A DNA stretch of 64,000 nt, taken from assembly GCA_900175165.2 (NCBI GenBank), contig FWWN02000531.1, positions 1 through 64,000 on the forward strand. Direction: 5' to 3'. Every line of letters starts with the position of its first letter. Position 1 is the first letter of the stretch. Positions 22,745 to 32,637 of the stretch are shown in pieces. The notes beneath the pieces are model-generated. The model searched no databases. It was given only the letters and a program-made list of their open reading frames with translations, and was not told where the DNA came from. The DNA is from Rhizomucor pusillus. Its lineage: Eukaryota; Mucoromycota; Mucoromycetes; Mucorales; Lichtheimiaceae. Both the position numbers and the translations under genes were made by a program.

Positions 22745-24619
22745 ATGCAACCACCAGCCAGCGACGAACAAAAACCACTATCAGGTGCCTATCCGAATCT
22801 CAACGGTGGATTGCAAAGATGCTAACGACAAATGTCAAAAGATCATCTCGTATTTTTCATTCACGGCATAGGGCAGCAATACGAAGAGCATGGAAATATT
22901 ACACACCACGGTAGTGTACTGTCCTGTGCCCAGTTGCTAAATTCTCGGAAAAACTGACCACTTTTGACATAGTTGACACGATCCAGAAGAACACGCAGGA
23001 TATGCTAGCAACGTGCTACCCAGATCATCGGATACGTGTGACCTTTATCCCGATAGGTAAAATAAAAGGCTGCTATGTGAAGAGAGAGAGAGATGTGGAG
23101 GAGAGCTGAGCAAATTTGTGTGCGTGTGGTTTTTTTTAGAGTGGCACAGCGTCGTGCATAAAATCGTCGATGCCAAAATTGACCAGTCAACCATGAGCAC
23201 CGTACCCAAGGTCCGCTTAGCAACAAACCAATGGCTTATGGACTGCATGTATTGTAAGCATGAACTTTTCTCGCGCAGCAAACAAAAGTTTGATGTTAAC
23301 TATATTAGACTTTACTAAACCGCACGGACAATGTATCATTGACACCATTTGTGATCAATGCAACGGCGCTTATCAAGCACACGTAGAGGAGAACCCTGAA
23401 TTCCAAGGTCATGTTCACATGATTGGATTCTCTCTGGGCGGTGTCGCTTGCTACGATATCTTGTCAATGCAGTGGTCCTTGGAGGAAGACGGCACACCGC
23501 CGTGGGAAAACGTCAAACCCGACCCTTACATCTGCGCAAAGCCAGATGTCAATATACCCAAACTCGCGTTTAAGGTTCAAAACCTTTTTACCTGCGGCAG
23601 TCCAATAGGTGAGTTTGTGGTGATGGGTTGCAAAACAAGCAGCAGCAGATGGTTAACGTTCTATCAAAGCTGCCTCGCTCATATTCCGTGGTCTCGATTA
23701 TATGCATTTTCATCCACCAGCACGCACCCGTGTTTACAACATCTTCCATCCTTTTGATCCACTCGGCTACCGCCTCGAACCGATGGTCAACAGCAGCTAC
23801 ACGACCGTAAACCCTGTAAAAATAGCGCGTGCGCAGCGCAAACGCATCCTACCTGTAAATATACCCAAGATACCCAATCTCGGTATCCGCTCTTCGATTG
23901 CCGGTGCCGCTCCGCTCATCTTGAAAGCTCGACGATCATTTTGGCAGTACATGCTCACATCCTCCTCAGAAGTTACCCTCAGTAGTGGCAAGGAGGAAGG
24001 AGACCAATCACGGAAACAGGAGCAACAGCAGCAAGATACTGCAAAGAAGCAGCAGCAGCGCCACGTACACAAAAAACAAAAATCACGAGTTATTATCACG
24101 CAACAGCTGGAAGCCGTAACCATGCCGCCGTCGCCGGTCTTTGAAGAACGCCACTCAGACCCTTCATCATCGTCGTACGAGACAAACGAGGCATTGGAGG
24201 CCGCAGCGTCCGTCGAGCAGATCGCCGATCTTATGGAGCATGATGATGAAGAGAACGCGTCGATTTCATCGTCGTCAGAAGCGAGCAGTAACTTGGGGGA
24301 CGATGAACAGGACGACAGCGATGGCACAACACCGCCAAGCGACAACGATGAGGACGACGACGACGACATGAAAACGATGCGGATACTCGGGCACGATGGC
24401 CGTGAATATCGCCGCATGGATTATACCCTTCAGGAGAACGTTATCGATGCCTACGCTTCCGAGTGGATTGTGGCATTCAAAAGCCATTTCCGGTACTGGG
24501 CAAATAGGTAATCTCATCCATATGAGATGGATTTCTGGGTCGATATTCACACAATGTTCGATGTTTACAGGGATTTGGCTTTACACATAGCACACTGCAT
24601 CGCTGGCAAAGATCAATGA
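22745..24619 (+). CDS. DDHD-domain phospholipase (PA-PLA1-like)
   Basis: Putative intracellular phospholipase A1 acting on phosphatidic acid or phospholipids at membranes. At least six exons can be joined. MQPPASDEQKPLS is followed by a lipase start (HLVFFIHGIGQQYEEHG). EWHSVVH and IIDTICDQCNGAYQAH lead to the nucleophile motif IGFSLGG (Gly-x-Ser-x-Gly). The DDHD domain begins FHPPARTRVYNIFHPFDPLG and ends with the signature Asp/His residues (RRMDYTLQE, SHFRYW, RDLALHI) before TGA. A ~170-residue Gln/Ser/Asp-rich low-complexity insert interrupts the DDHD domain. The segment between the first lipase block and EWHSVVH is the least certain: a 62-nt intron beginning at 22,914 fits best. Confidence 0.82.
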
Positions 24620-24854
24620 AAACATATACCGAGAATGCTATGTTGGGTTGTTTATAGATAAAAGCATTTATGATCCAATCTTTACACCTTTTTCTTTGCT
24701 ACATCATTGAAAATATGAAAAGAGAAAAAGAAAGCATCCAGCTTTGTGATAAAGTAAACTGAAGCAGCAGTGCGGCGTAACTTGAACTAGTGGAAGAATG
24801 CAAAGCTGACCTTGCTAACGTATAGTTTTCGTCATTTTCATTTTTTTAGTAGTT
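24620..24854. other. Short intergenic spacer downstream of U2 snRNA
   Basis: It lies between the stop of the DDHD phospholipase and the 3' end of the convergent U2 gene. Nothing recognisable. Confidence 0.5.
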
Positions 24855-25044
24855 TATCGGCGTCGCACAGCTAGAGTGTAAGGCTGTGGACACCAATGGT
24901 CTTACTATGATGGCAAGCCATCGCACAGAAGACCGGGCGGAAAAGATAAGAGTAACAACATGAGGAACAATGTTCCTCGTTGTAGTTGTTAAACTATAAA
25001 GAACAGATACTACACTTGATCTTAGCCAAAAGGCCTGAGAGGAT
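24855..25044 (-). ncRNA. U2 spliceosomal snRNA
   Basis: On the minus strand from 25,044 the sequence reads ATCCTCTCAGG, then CCTTTTGGCTAAGATCAAGT and GTAGTATCTGTTCTT, the near-invariant 5' region of U2. It includes the GUAGUA branch-site recognition motif (complement at 25,008-25,013). Downstream, stem-loop II-like (gaggaacattgttcctc) and a terminal stem-loop (24,859-24,894, gtgtccacagc...gctgtgcgac) follow. Total length ~190 nt is as expected. The 3' end is placed by the terminal stem and may be off by a few bases. U2 pairs with the intron branch point during splicing. Confidence 0.93.
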
Positions 25045-25076
25045 GAGGAACAGCGAGGTACCCAGGATACGCCCCC

Positions 25077-25083
25077 TTTTATA
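25077..25083 (-). promoter_or_regulatory. TATA box of the U2 snRNA gene
   Basis: The minus strand reads ggTATAAAAgggggcg, centred ~33 nt upstream of the presumed U2 5' end. This is the spacing expected for a TATA element. No metazoan-type proximal sequence element was recognised. Confidence 0.55.
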
Positions 25084-25163
25084 CCTTTCAGATTGTAGCG
25101 ATGAAAACTTTCTATGGATAATAATCGATTAGCCTAAGCACCTTGGTTGGTAAAGCAAATCTA

Positions 25164-25375
25164 TTACTGTGGTTTTTGATTGGGCACACCGAAGATGTAA
25201 TTGGGTAAAGGACCATACTGGGCCCAAAGTGCAACTCTACGATTGTCCCAATACCTGAAACATTTACGAAAGATGTATTGCTCTCCACAGAAAATTCAAG
25301 AACAAATAGAAATGCACAGAAGCTAATTGCAAACTGATAATAGTCACCAGATATCATTGGCTCCTCATTCACCCA
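25164..25375 (-). CDS. Possible small multi-exon gene or fragment, unrecognised
   Basis: Two protein-like pieces occur in order on the minus strand. An aromatic, hydrophobic segment (WVNEEPMISGDYYQFAISF) lies at ~25,375-25,280. After a ttcag acceptor, YWDNRRVALWAQYGPLPNY leads to a stop at 25,164. The composition resembles a small mitochondrial or membrane protein, or the N-terminal segment of a membrane protease. The first exon with its ATG was not found and I do not recognise the family. It starts ~120 bp upstream of U2. Confidence 0.25.
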
Positions 25376-26276
25376 CTCAACTACAACTATGCGGAGGTGG
25401 CTTCTGTTTCAACCGTTTCCCGTTCATGCTGCTACTGCGTCCCGCCGCTTTCAGCGCTCATCCACACAAACCATAATAATGATCACACTTTACCATTTCT
25501 CGATAGCACCGTTTCGAAAAATAGGAAAACTTGTTGCTCTTCTGTCTCTGTTCTTAAGCAATATGCACTGTCGGTTGAGTGTCTCCAATTCAACAGTTGA
25601 CTCCATGTCCTTGTCACTCCACGATACCTTTGAAGCACCACTCCTTTCTCTTTAACCTCCCATTCTATCCATTCCTAGTCGTTGGAAGGACGATGATGTG
25701 GGAAACGAGTGAAACATGGGGGTCAGGAACGAGTTTGTGTAACTGTTTTGTCAGCGTACACAGGGTCAACTCCATACGTTCCACCCTTAAAAAAATTTAC
25801 CAAAGATCCGGTTTGCCGTGGTATAAACAGGTCCCATCACCACCACCACCATCACCGTCGGGAACGAAAGTTCATGTACGTCTCTGCACATGCCGGAAGC
25901 AGACGATGGTGTAATGCAAATTATTAGAGTTACTCAGCTAGTCCAAACTAGAGCAGCTTGCTTTCGGGCAAACAAGGAAAGACAAGACTGACTTATTGCC
26001 CGATAAATGACGGAAAAGGCAATTAAGGATGGTGCAACGCCGAGGAAAGAATTTTCCCGCCAACCCCAAACCCGTCCCGCGGTTCAATATTTTAAATTTT
26101 TCCTTTAAGAAAATGCATCGTTTATTACTACTATCAACAAGAGAGGGAGAAAAATGCACTGTACAAGAGAAACAAGCATGGGCGGGAACCGGTTGTATGT
26201 GTGGGGAGAAACAAGTATATCGTAAAGTTGTGGGGGGACGGGTTAACGGTTTGAGTAATGAGATGATGCGATGTTT
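25376..26276. other. Intergenic, no gene recognised
   Basis: Several open frames exist on the plus strand, one with a run of seven His codons at ~25,838-25,858, but none has a recognisable domain or start context. The hexokinase stop follows at 26,277. Confidence 0.45.
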
Positions 26277-27985
26277 TTAATGCTTCTGCTGTTTCTTTTG
26301 CAACGCATCCTTGTGAGCAATCATAGCAATGATAGCAGCACCCAGGCCAGAGCCGTCACGAGCCAGCGCAAACTTGAACTTGGCCGCGGTTTCCGCATCG
26401 TACAATTCGCTGATAGCTTGTCGCATGTTGTTCTCATAGTTGGGGTAGAACTCGAACAGCGAGCCATCAATGGCAATCACTCCATTCTTGTCCAAGGCGC
26501 CGGTGTGGGACATGACGGCGCTCAAACCACAGGCTGAGAGACGAGCAGCACGGCGACCAACAAAGTTACTAATCTTCTTGACAATTTGACGGTCGGCAAG
26601 GGTTGTGGAGGGGATGTTGAGAGTGCTTTCAAGAATGTGCTTAGTTTCAGTAAGGTCAGGGGAATCATCGCACTCGATGGCAGACATGTAGGCGGTCTCG
26701 AAGCTCCATTGCTTGTTAAGTTCCTGGGAGGATTGGCCATTGAATAAGAGGTATCTGTCGATGAGCTGGAGCATGCAGTTGCGAGTAATTTCACCGAGGT
26801 ACATGCCCGAGATCATCTTTTCGTATAATTGTTGTCCCACATTGATGGATTCGCGGTCGAGCTTGTTATCGTAGATGGTAAAAGGAAGCACGCGGCGTTC
26901 GCAGTCGAAGGCACCCCATTCCATGTTGATAACCATCTCATCCGTGGCAGCTGGGCCGTGCGACCACTTTTCAAGGTTGCTCATCTTTTCATAGTAACCT
27001 TAACGGGAGCATAAGTAAACTTGTAATGGAAGGATGCATGCGCATGTGTATATATACTTACTTGCGTTGGAGCCGGTGCCCATGATAACACCCATTGCAG
27101 TGGAAGGTTCGCTGTATGCATACGCCATCAAGGTACCAACAGTATCGTTCACGATCTATGACATAATAAGCAACAGTGTCAGATTGGGAATTAAAGTTCA
27201 GAAGAAAGGAAACTTGGACCCCGCACACAGAACGCGACCCGCCACCGGGAAGATACTGAATAAGCGGGAAAAGTCTGGTGGAAGGGGGGAAACTTACAGC
27301 GGCAATGTGGACAGGAATGTTCTTCTTACGGAAGGCATCCTGAAGCATAATTGTGACATCCTTGTTTACAGCACCGGGGCAGGAGAAACCCTTTGTCCAC
27401 TGCTTGAGCACACCGCGGTTGATTTCGGTTTGCCAGACTGGGAATGAAAAGGTGAAGCCAAGCTGCAGCTCGCCGTCACTGTCCTCCAGGGACCCGTGTT
27501 CAGTAATAAATGTATCCACGCAGTCGGCAATGTAGTCACAGAGGTACCGGAATTCGCCTCTCTTGAGGTCCTCAGAGACAACAAACTTTTGTTGCTTGGC
27601 GCTGTATTTGCCGTTGCCCTCCAAACTGAACTCACACACGCGAAGGTTAGTGCCACCAAGATCAAGTGCCAAGTAGCGTCCTGTTTCCTCGCCCGTGGGA
27701 CGGCCTGACACGAAACTGGGGATCATGGCAACTAGAGAGCAAGGTTGTCAGAAGACCGATAGTTTTGATATACGATTGAGTAGAAAGCTTACCAGTTGCG
27801 CCGTCGTTGCGAAGGCCCTTGCGGATTTCTTCTTGGAACTGCTTGACGATAGCCTCTAGTTGTTCCTTGCGTACGTCGAACTCTTCAGCGATGGCGTTGA
27901 TCGCCTGATTCTGAGCCTCGGTGCCGTCGACCTTGTGAGCGCAGGACTTTGGTTTTGTGTAGTTGGGGTTGAGCCAGACAGTCAT
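26277..27985 (-). CDS. Hexokinase
   Basis: ATP-dependent phosphorylation of glucose and other hexoses, the first step of glycolysis; cytosolic. Four exons (27985-27793, 27731-27298, 27155-27062, 26998-26277) give 480 residues, the normal length. Motifs in order: [15 protein letters not shown] (phosphate-1), LGFTFSFPV (sugar binding), [14 protein letters not shown] (catalytic Asp, phosphate-2), [15 protein letters not shown] (adenosine contacts) and [16 protein letters not shown] at the C-terminus. No signal peptide or hydrophobic tail. A (GA)n run (CT-rich on the coding strand) lies 25-50 nt upstream of the ATG. Hexokinase rather than glucokinase is inferred from overall resemblance only. Confidence 0.93.
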
Positions 27986-28825
27986 TGTTTGTGGAGTGGA
28001 CAAGAAGAAAAAGAAAGAGAGAGAGAGAGAAAGGGAGAAAAAAAAGAAGACGTGTAAGATAACAAGACAAGGCGGGGTTGAGCTTATATATGTATTTCTC
28101 TGCGACACACCAGACAGTGTGTGAGGTCAGTGACGACGGCGACGACGAACCTGGCCGGGGTCCCGCGGAGACAAACGAGGGCCGCCACATTTGCGGAGAT
28201 GGATGTGAGTTGTGCTCACCGACCCATCCATTGTTTGCATCTCGATGCTCACTCACTTTTTACCGCCGAATACAATTTTTTCCGCACTTTCCGCCCCCCG
28301 CGAGTTTGATTTGATCACCATCTCTGTTTCTTCCGTCTCTCTACGTGCGTGCCTGTGTGGCCACATGCAGGATGCGCACCCCACAATCAACAACGTGCTG
28401 CTTGCCATTTCGAGAAACTGGGGATGATCTGTCTGTTGCCCGAACCCAAAAGATGTGGTCCCATCATGACTTCCTAAACGGGCACAACCGTGCTAAGCTT
28501 TTTCAGCAACAAGGAACATTATCCTGCAAGCTTCGATAACCGTCAACTCAGAAGTACACTTTATCCGTCACTGATCACTCTAGATAGCGTATGCTATTAC
28601 ACTGCGGAAACGGGTTCACTAATCTGAATTTGAACCATGTTTGGTCATCTTTATATATGTGAGCCACACCTCTCAAACCAAGTGACGCACATATATTGAG
28701 AGCGCTATACATAGCCAGTCAAATGCATAGACGAACGCAGCATGTGGGACTTATGTTTGACCAAATGTTTATTGCTTTAATATGGTTGAAGGTCATGGAA
28801 GCTTCACAGTGTTATCCTTTTGGAG
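27986..28825. other. Hexokinase upstream region and boundary to transposon relics
   Basis: The first ~100 bp include a (GA)n tract at 28,014-28,033. The remainder to 28,825 has no ORF of note and leads into the Helitron-derived fragment. Confidence 0.5.
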
Positions 28826-29275
28826 GCATCTCTAAAGGGATCGGCACTCTGGACGCATCCAAGTCATGAGATTGTCTATAAACATGCGCCTCCAGCAGCT
28901 TTGAAGCAACGACCCCATCGCTGCCGCCACTTTGGAAGCTTTGCTGAGTATTTGCTACGCGTTGGCAAAGAGCAACCCATTCCAGGAACCATCGACTGGA
29001 TAACGTTACAAACCCATTGGTGTCGCCTATTTGAATCTGTAGACGACATAATCTTTTCGGCTTTTCTTTGCGTTCCGTACAGGATCAACCTCCTAATATT
29101 GAAGACTTCATGCGTGAGGCGGTCAGCCATTCTCATCCCTCTGAACAAAGATGTGGTGGAGATCAACGAAAGAGCTACCGCTATCTTTCCGAGCCGGGAG
29201 CATACTTTTCTATCCACGAACGAAATTCTCACTGAGAGAGATCAGGAGACTTACTCTGTCGAATGTTCTAATTTA
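28826..29275 (+). pseudogene. Helitron PIF1-type helicase relic
   Basis: Rolling-circle Helitron transposons encode a Rep domain and a PIF1 helicase. Combining frames, the plus strand reads SALWTH then VMRLSINMRLQQL, FGSFAEYLLRVGKEQPIPGT, and finally AILIPLNKDVVEINERATAI followed by FPSREHTFLS. These are the consecutive C-terminal helicase blocks of Helitron PIF1 proteins. At least two frame changes and an internal stop show decay. The Rep domain and the 5'-TC/CTRR-3' ends were not found. Confidence 0.7.
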
Positions 29276-29363
29276 TCCTTGCATGCAAAAATTTCGGCTC
29301 CAGGGGTTCCGCGTGGGATCTACTTCTTCCGCGTAATCCTTCCTTAAAAGCGTATCCGGGTCA

Positions 29364-29860
29364 CTATTTTCCTTGCCTGGCTTGTACGTGATAGTTGGGG
29401 TTATACAACTCAAGTTCATTCATCCAGCGTACAAGACGGGGAGTAGGCTTGGACTGCGAGCGTAGATACTTGAGTGTATGATCGTCAGTGGACACCTCGT
29501 AAAAGCGGCCTTCCAGAAAGCATCGCCAAGTGCGTAACGCGTCGAGTATTCCCAGGAGCTCCCTCTCTTGGGACAGTAGTTCCTTTCTGCCGAAGACAGC
29601 TTCCTTGATTCGTAAGCCAGAGGGTGCCATACGCTTTGATCATCCGCCGGCAGCAACACCGCACCGATTCCGATATCCGAAGCATCCGTTTCAACTCTGT
29701 AAGGCTCGGAAGTATCCGGAGCTTGGAGTAAGGCGACATTGACGAGCTTGCTCTTGATCATATCAAAGCTAGTCTGCCAAGCGTCGGTCCAATTGATCGG
29801 TCGTTTCTTGAGTCCGCCTGCTTTGGAGAGGTCCGTCAAAGGAGTCGCGATACTCACAAT
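29364..29860 (-). pseudogene. Ty3/gypsy retrotransposon RT-RNase H fragment
   Basis: The minus strand encodes the end of a reverse transcriptase and the start of RNase H: SIATPLTDLSKAGGL, INWTDAWQTSFDMIKSKL, VETDASDIGIGAVLLPADD (first catalytic Asp), then after a frameshift near 29,600 ERELLGILDALRTWRCFLEG, VSTDDHTLKYL and RWMNELELYNPNYHV. Only ~500 bp of pol remains. No LTRs, gag or integrase could be recognised on either side. Confidence 0.85.
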
Positions 29861-30480
29861 GAAATCCAGCTGTTGCGAAACTTCAGAAACCTTGTATTAC
29901 TGCAAGTACATGGACAAACTTTGCTGCTGACCCATGCACAGTTAAAGAGGACGACGACTTGGCTAAATTTGAACCAGTGCTTAATTTTCTCCTCGAGGTG
30001 GGTTAGGAATATTACCGACCTGTCTGTGGTGAGCTCTGACACTTTTCTTAGCCACTTTAAGCAATCCTTTAAACCCAGACATTCATGCCGCGTTGAAAGG
30101 ATTGTCAGGAAGAAGGCAGAATTGATCGACAAAACGGGGTCAAGACGCAGAGTCGTCGTGATCCATGCTAGAAGTGATAATCGAGAACTGGATAGATTCC
30201 GCAGAAGCAATATCTCGATGTCTACGAACATCTGTTAGTGCATGATGCATGATGGCAAGGAGGTTATCATTTCTCAAAATGAAATGTGGATGACGGAATG
30301 TCAATGGCTGGCCAGACATGAGCAGGACCACAGAAAGCGATTTTTTTGCTGCAATCCACCCCATTCTCAAAATCTTACTACGAGACACGAAAAGCTTAAA
30401 GCTACTGATGTGAATAATGAACATGGATATTCCATAGATATCTGTCTAACCGTTTCCTTTCTAGCGAATTTTTATTGATA
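29861..30480. other. Unassigned sequence inside the transposon graveyard
   Basis: Plus-strand frames at 29,873-30,238 and 30,242-30,478 look like remnants of coding DNA. They probably belong upstream of the nuclease-like relic that follows, but no motif is secure. Confidence 0.3.
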
Positions 30481-30850
30481 TGAAGAAGCCGGCAGCTAAT
30501 GGTCGCATGATCGACTTGCTTGTAACGAATGACGATGGAGCTGAAATAAGCTCAAATGAGTGGAAGAAGCGTAACATTTCAGCAGCCCTGCTTTTCAAGC
30601 AACAAACCAAGAGTAGCAGCCTCATATACTTGCCATGAAGTGGAGAGGTTGATCGCGCATGTTACACAACCAAATATTTTTTACTCATCCTCCTCGCGTA
30701 GGATTTGATGGGTGCCTCTTTCCTGTTCGAAAGGTTGATGGTGTGTACGCAGCTACACACCAGCAAAAGCTGGTCATCCCAAAACATCCATAGCTAGTCA
30801 AAGACTTCAAGCAGACCCTGACTGGACTTTTGGCATGGAAGGTAAGTGTA
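30481..30850 (+). pseudogene. Relic of a nuclease-like (PD-(D/E)XK-like) protein family
   Basis: The plus strand reads IDMKKPAANGRMIDLLVTND followed by DGAEISSNEWKKRNISAALL and FKQQTKS, then a stop. In another frame, GFDGCLFPVRKVDGVYAATH leads on to LVIPKHP and DFKQTLTGLLAWK. The D...ExK-like pattern (Asp in IDLLV, then Glu-Trp-Lys) suggests a restriction-endonuclease-like core. The arrangement recalls the intact gene at 57.4-59.9 kb, though sequence identity is low. Stops and frame changes indicate a pseudogene. Family assignment is an inference from pattern only. Confidence 0.4.
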
Positions 30851-31379
30851 CCAACTCCCGTCATTTAGATTCAAATTCATATATGCTTTCTCTTGCATTA
30901 CAGACCAATCTTTGGAATTGGCCACACGGATACGACTAGCGATGCATTCGGTGTGCAAGTCCTTCGGCACAAGGTTGTCCGAGGTAGGCACAACCTCGAG
31001 TTGTGCCCTTGTGTAAACCTCTTGGGTGTTTGTTAAATCCTGGTTTACTCGATAACGTTACATCTCACAAAAAACCTGGGCTTTATATCGTTTCTCACCG
31101 AGGAATCTGCAAGAGCGCCCTCATGGCCTTCTCCAGTATGCAAGGACGATAAACGCTATAAGGGGCGGAGCTTTTCGAATATTTGCAGTGGGAGTATTTC
31201 CAACCCTCCGGAAGAAGCATTACAGTGGAAATTTCATTCGCGGTAACTTTCAAGCTTCGCTAATTTCAAGATAGATCGGCAAACCGTATTTTTAACTTAA
31301 ATCTTAACGGGGTAATAATACAAACTCTGTGATTCTGGTCTGCTTGGACCTCATACGCAGCCGAATGGAGTCACGTAAT
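30851..31379. other. Unassigned sequence between relics
   Basis: No recognisable coding content, and no clean repeats seen. Part of the decayed mobile-element block. Confidence 0.4.
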
Positions 31380-31835
31380 ACGCAGCTGGGTCTCTACTTG
31401 TTCCATGCCTTCTTCATCGTGTAAGAAGTCGAGAACGGAATTGATAGCCTTGACTCTGTCGCTCATAGGCACTGGAGGTCGTTCCTCCTCCAATGATCAT
31501 TTCCTTCGATTTCTGGCCGGCTATCAGAGCTTCAACGATCTGGTCCTCGCTGAGACTTTCATGAACCACCTGCCGTTCGTCCTGAGGATCAAAGTCTATT
31601 TCAGACTACTACTGCACAGCGTCAGCGCCGAAAATCTCCTTGGCATTTGCGATGGCTGTGCGGCATTCAGATATTTCTAAAGCTTCTGGAGAGTCTTCAT
31701 CGTGGCTCGACTTGAAGAGTGTTGCCTTCCAACAATTTCTCACTGTCTCTACAGTCGCCGAATTCCGATCGGTTTGAATCCGACGCAACGCTATAAGCTG
31801 CGAGATTTTGAAATGCTGTCGTTGGAGTAGATCAC
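31380..31835 (-). pseudogene. pogo/Tigger-type transposase relic (C-terminal part)
   Basis: The minus strand gives KISQLIALRRIQTDRNSATV, then ETVRNCWKATLF and the acidic tail EALEISECRTAIANAKEIFG. This is the typical region after the DDE_1 core of pogo-like/CENP-B-related transposases, where VxxTIxNCWxxT is the hallmark. Two consecutive TAG stops follow, then a further coding-like stretch (VVHESLSEDQIVEALIAGQ). The catalytic core upstream is not recognisable, so only a fragment remains. Confidence 0.6.
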
Positions 31836-32310
31836 TCTACCTTTTTGCCTCATAGTGATCTCCAGGTATGCACGCTCGTATTGCTGACTTCCGTGGTACG
31901 TATGTACCATGATCTAGGCGACAGACAGGTAACAATAATAGTTTGCCACCTGGTTGAGAAGCCTAAATTTAAGAGATGGCTGGATTCTCCGCAGTCAATA
32001 TCTACATCGTCGTCCATACAAATCAACAGCGGAAGCCAGATATCCCCAATGGCCAACATAGTCTGCACATAGACTTGATAGTACGGATTTCACTCTCCTA
32101 ATGGTACGTCAATGGAAGAATGTAGACGGACCCATGGTAAAGTATTGAACATAACATATTGATCCATCTTCTTTTACACTCAGATCGTAATCTAGAAACA
32201 TGCTGGTATTGCATAACTCTTGAAGGCAAATGAATTGCATCTCTGACGCTCTTTCTTGTCCGTTTACGACGACGCGCAAAAGAGAATTGTCGGCTACTTC
32301 CATTCACAAT
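31836..32310 (-). pseudogene. Unrecognised degenerate coding fragment
   Basis: A minus-strand frame at 32,303-32,109 (ADNSLLRVVVNGQERASEMQ...ICYVQYFTMGPS) continues after a frame change as SLCADYVGHWGYLASAVDLY near 32,070-32,020. It reads like a real protein disrupted by an indel, but I cannot name it. Confidence 0.25.
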
Positions 32311-32616
32311 GTACTCGACAGCAATTTTCCTGCAAAGTCCTTTCGTCGTTGCTGAGTTGCTAGAGATTTTGCCTCTAAACTACATGAAGATATTGTGAAT
32401 TTGCGAATGAAGAATACAGTCAAAATATCAATGGTTTGATCTAGTCATTGCAAAATCTCGAGTTGGTGACTACATGCAAGGCGAAAATGTTTACCCTGAG
32501 CGATACACAAAGATGAAGCAGAGAGATCCCGTCAGGATGAGCTGTCGCGACTACAAGCCAATGAGATTTTTTGCAGTAATTTTATTGAATAACGCAGCAG
32601 CAGGAGTGTCAAAAAT
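32311..32616. other. Intergenic, upstream of the tandem-ATPase gene
   Basis: About 300 bp with no recognisable feature; it should contain the promoter of the following gene. Confidence 0.45.
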
Positions 32617-32637
32617 GTGTGTACCTTTTTGCATAAC

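Noticed and set aside
25838..25858. Run of seven His codons suggesting a metal-binding protein
   Set aside because: It is a (CAC)n-type simple repeat in a frame with no domain or plausible start.
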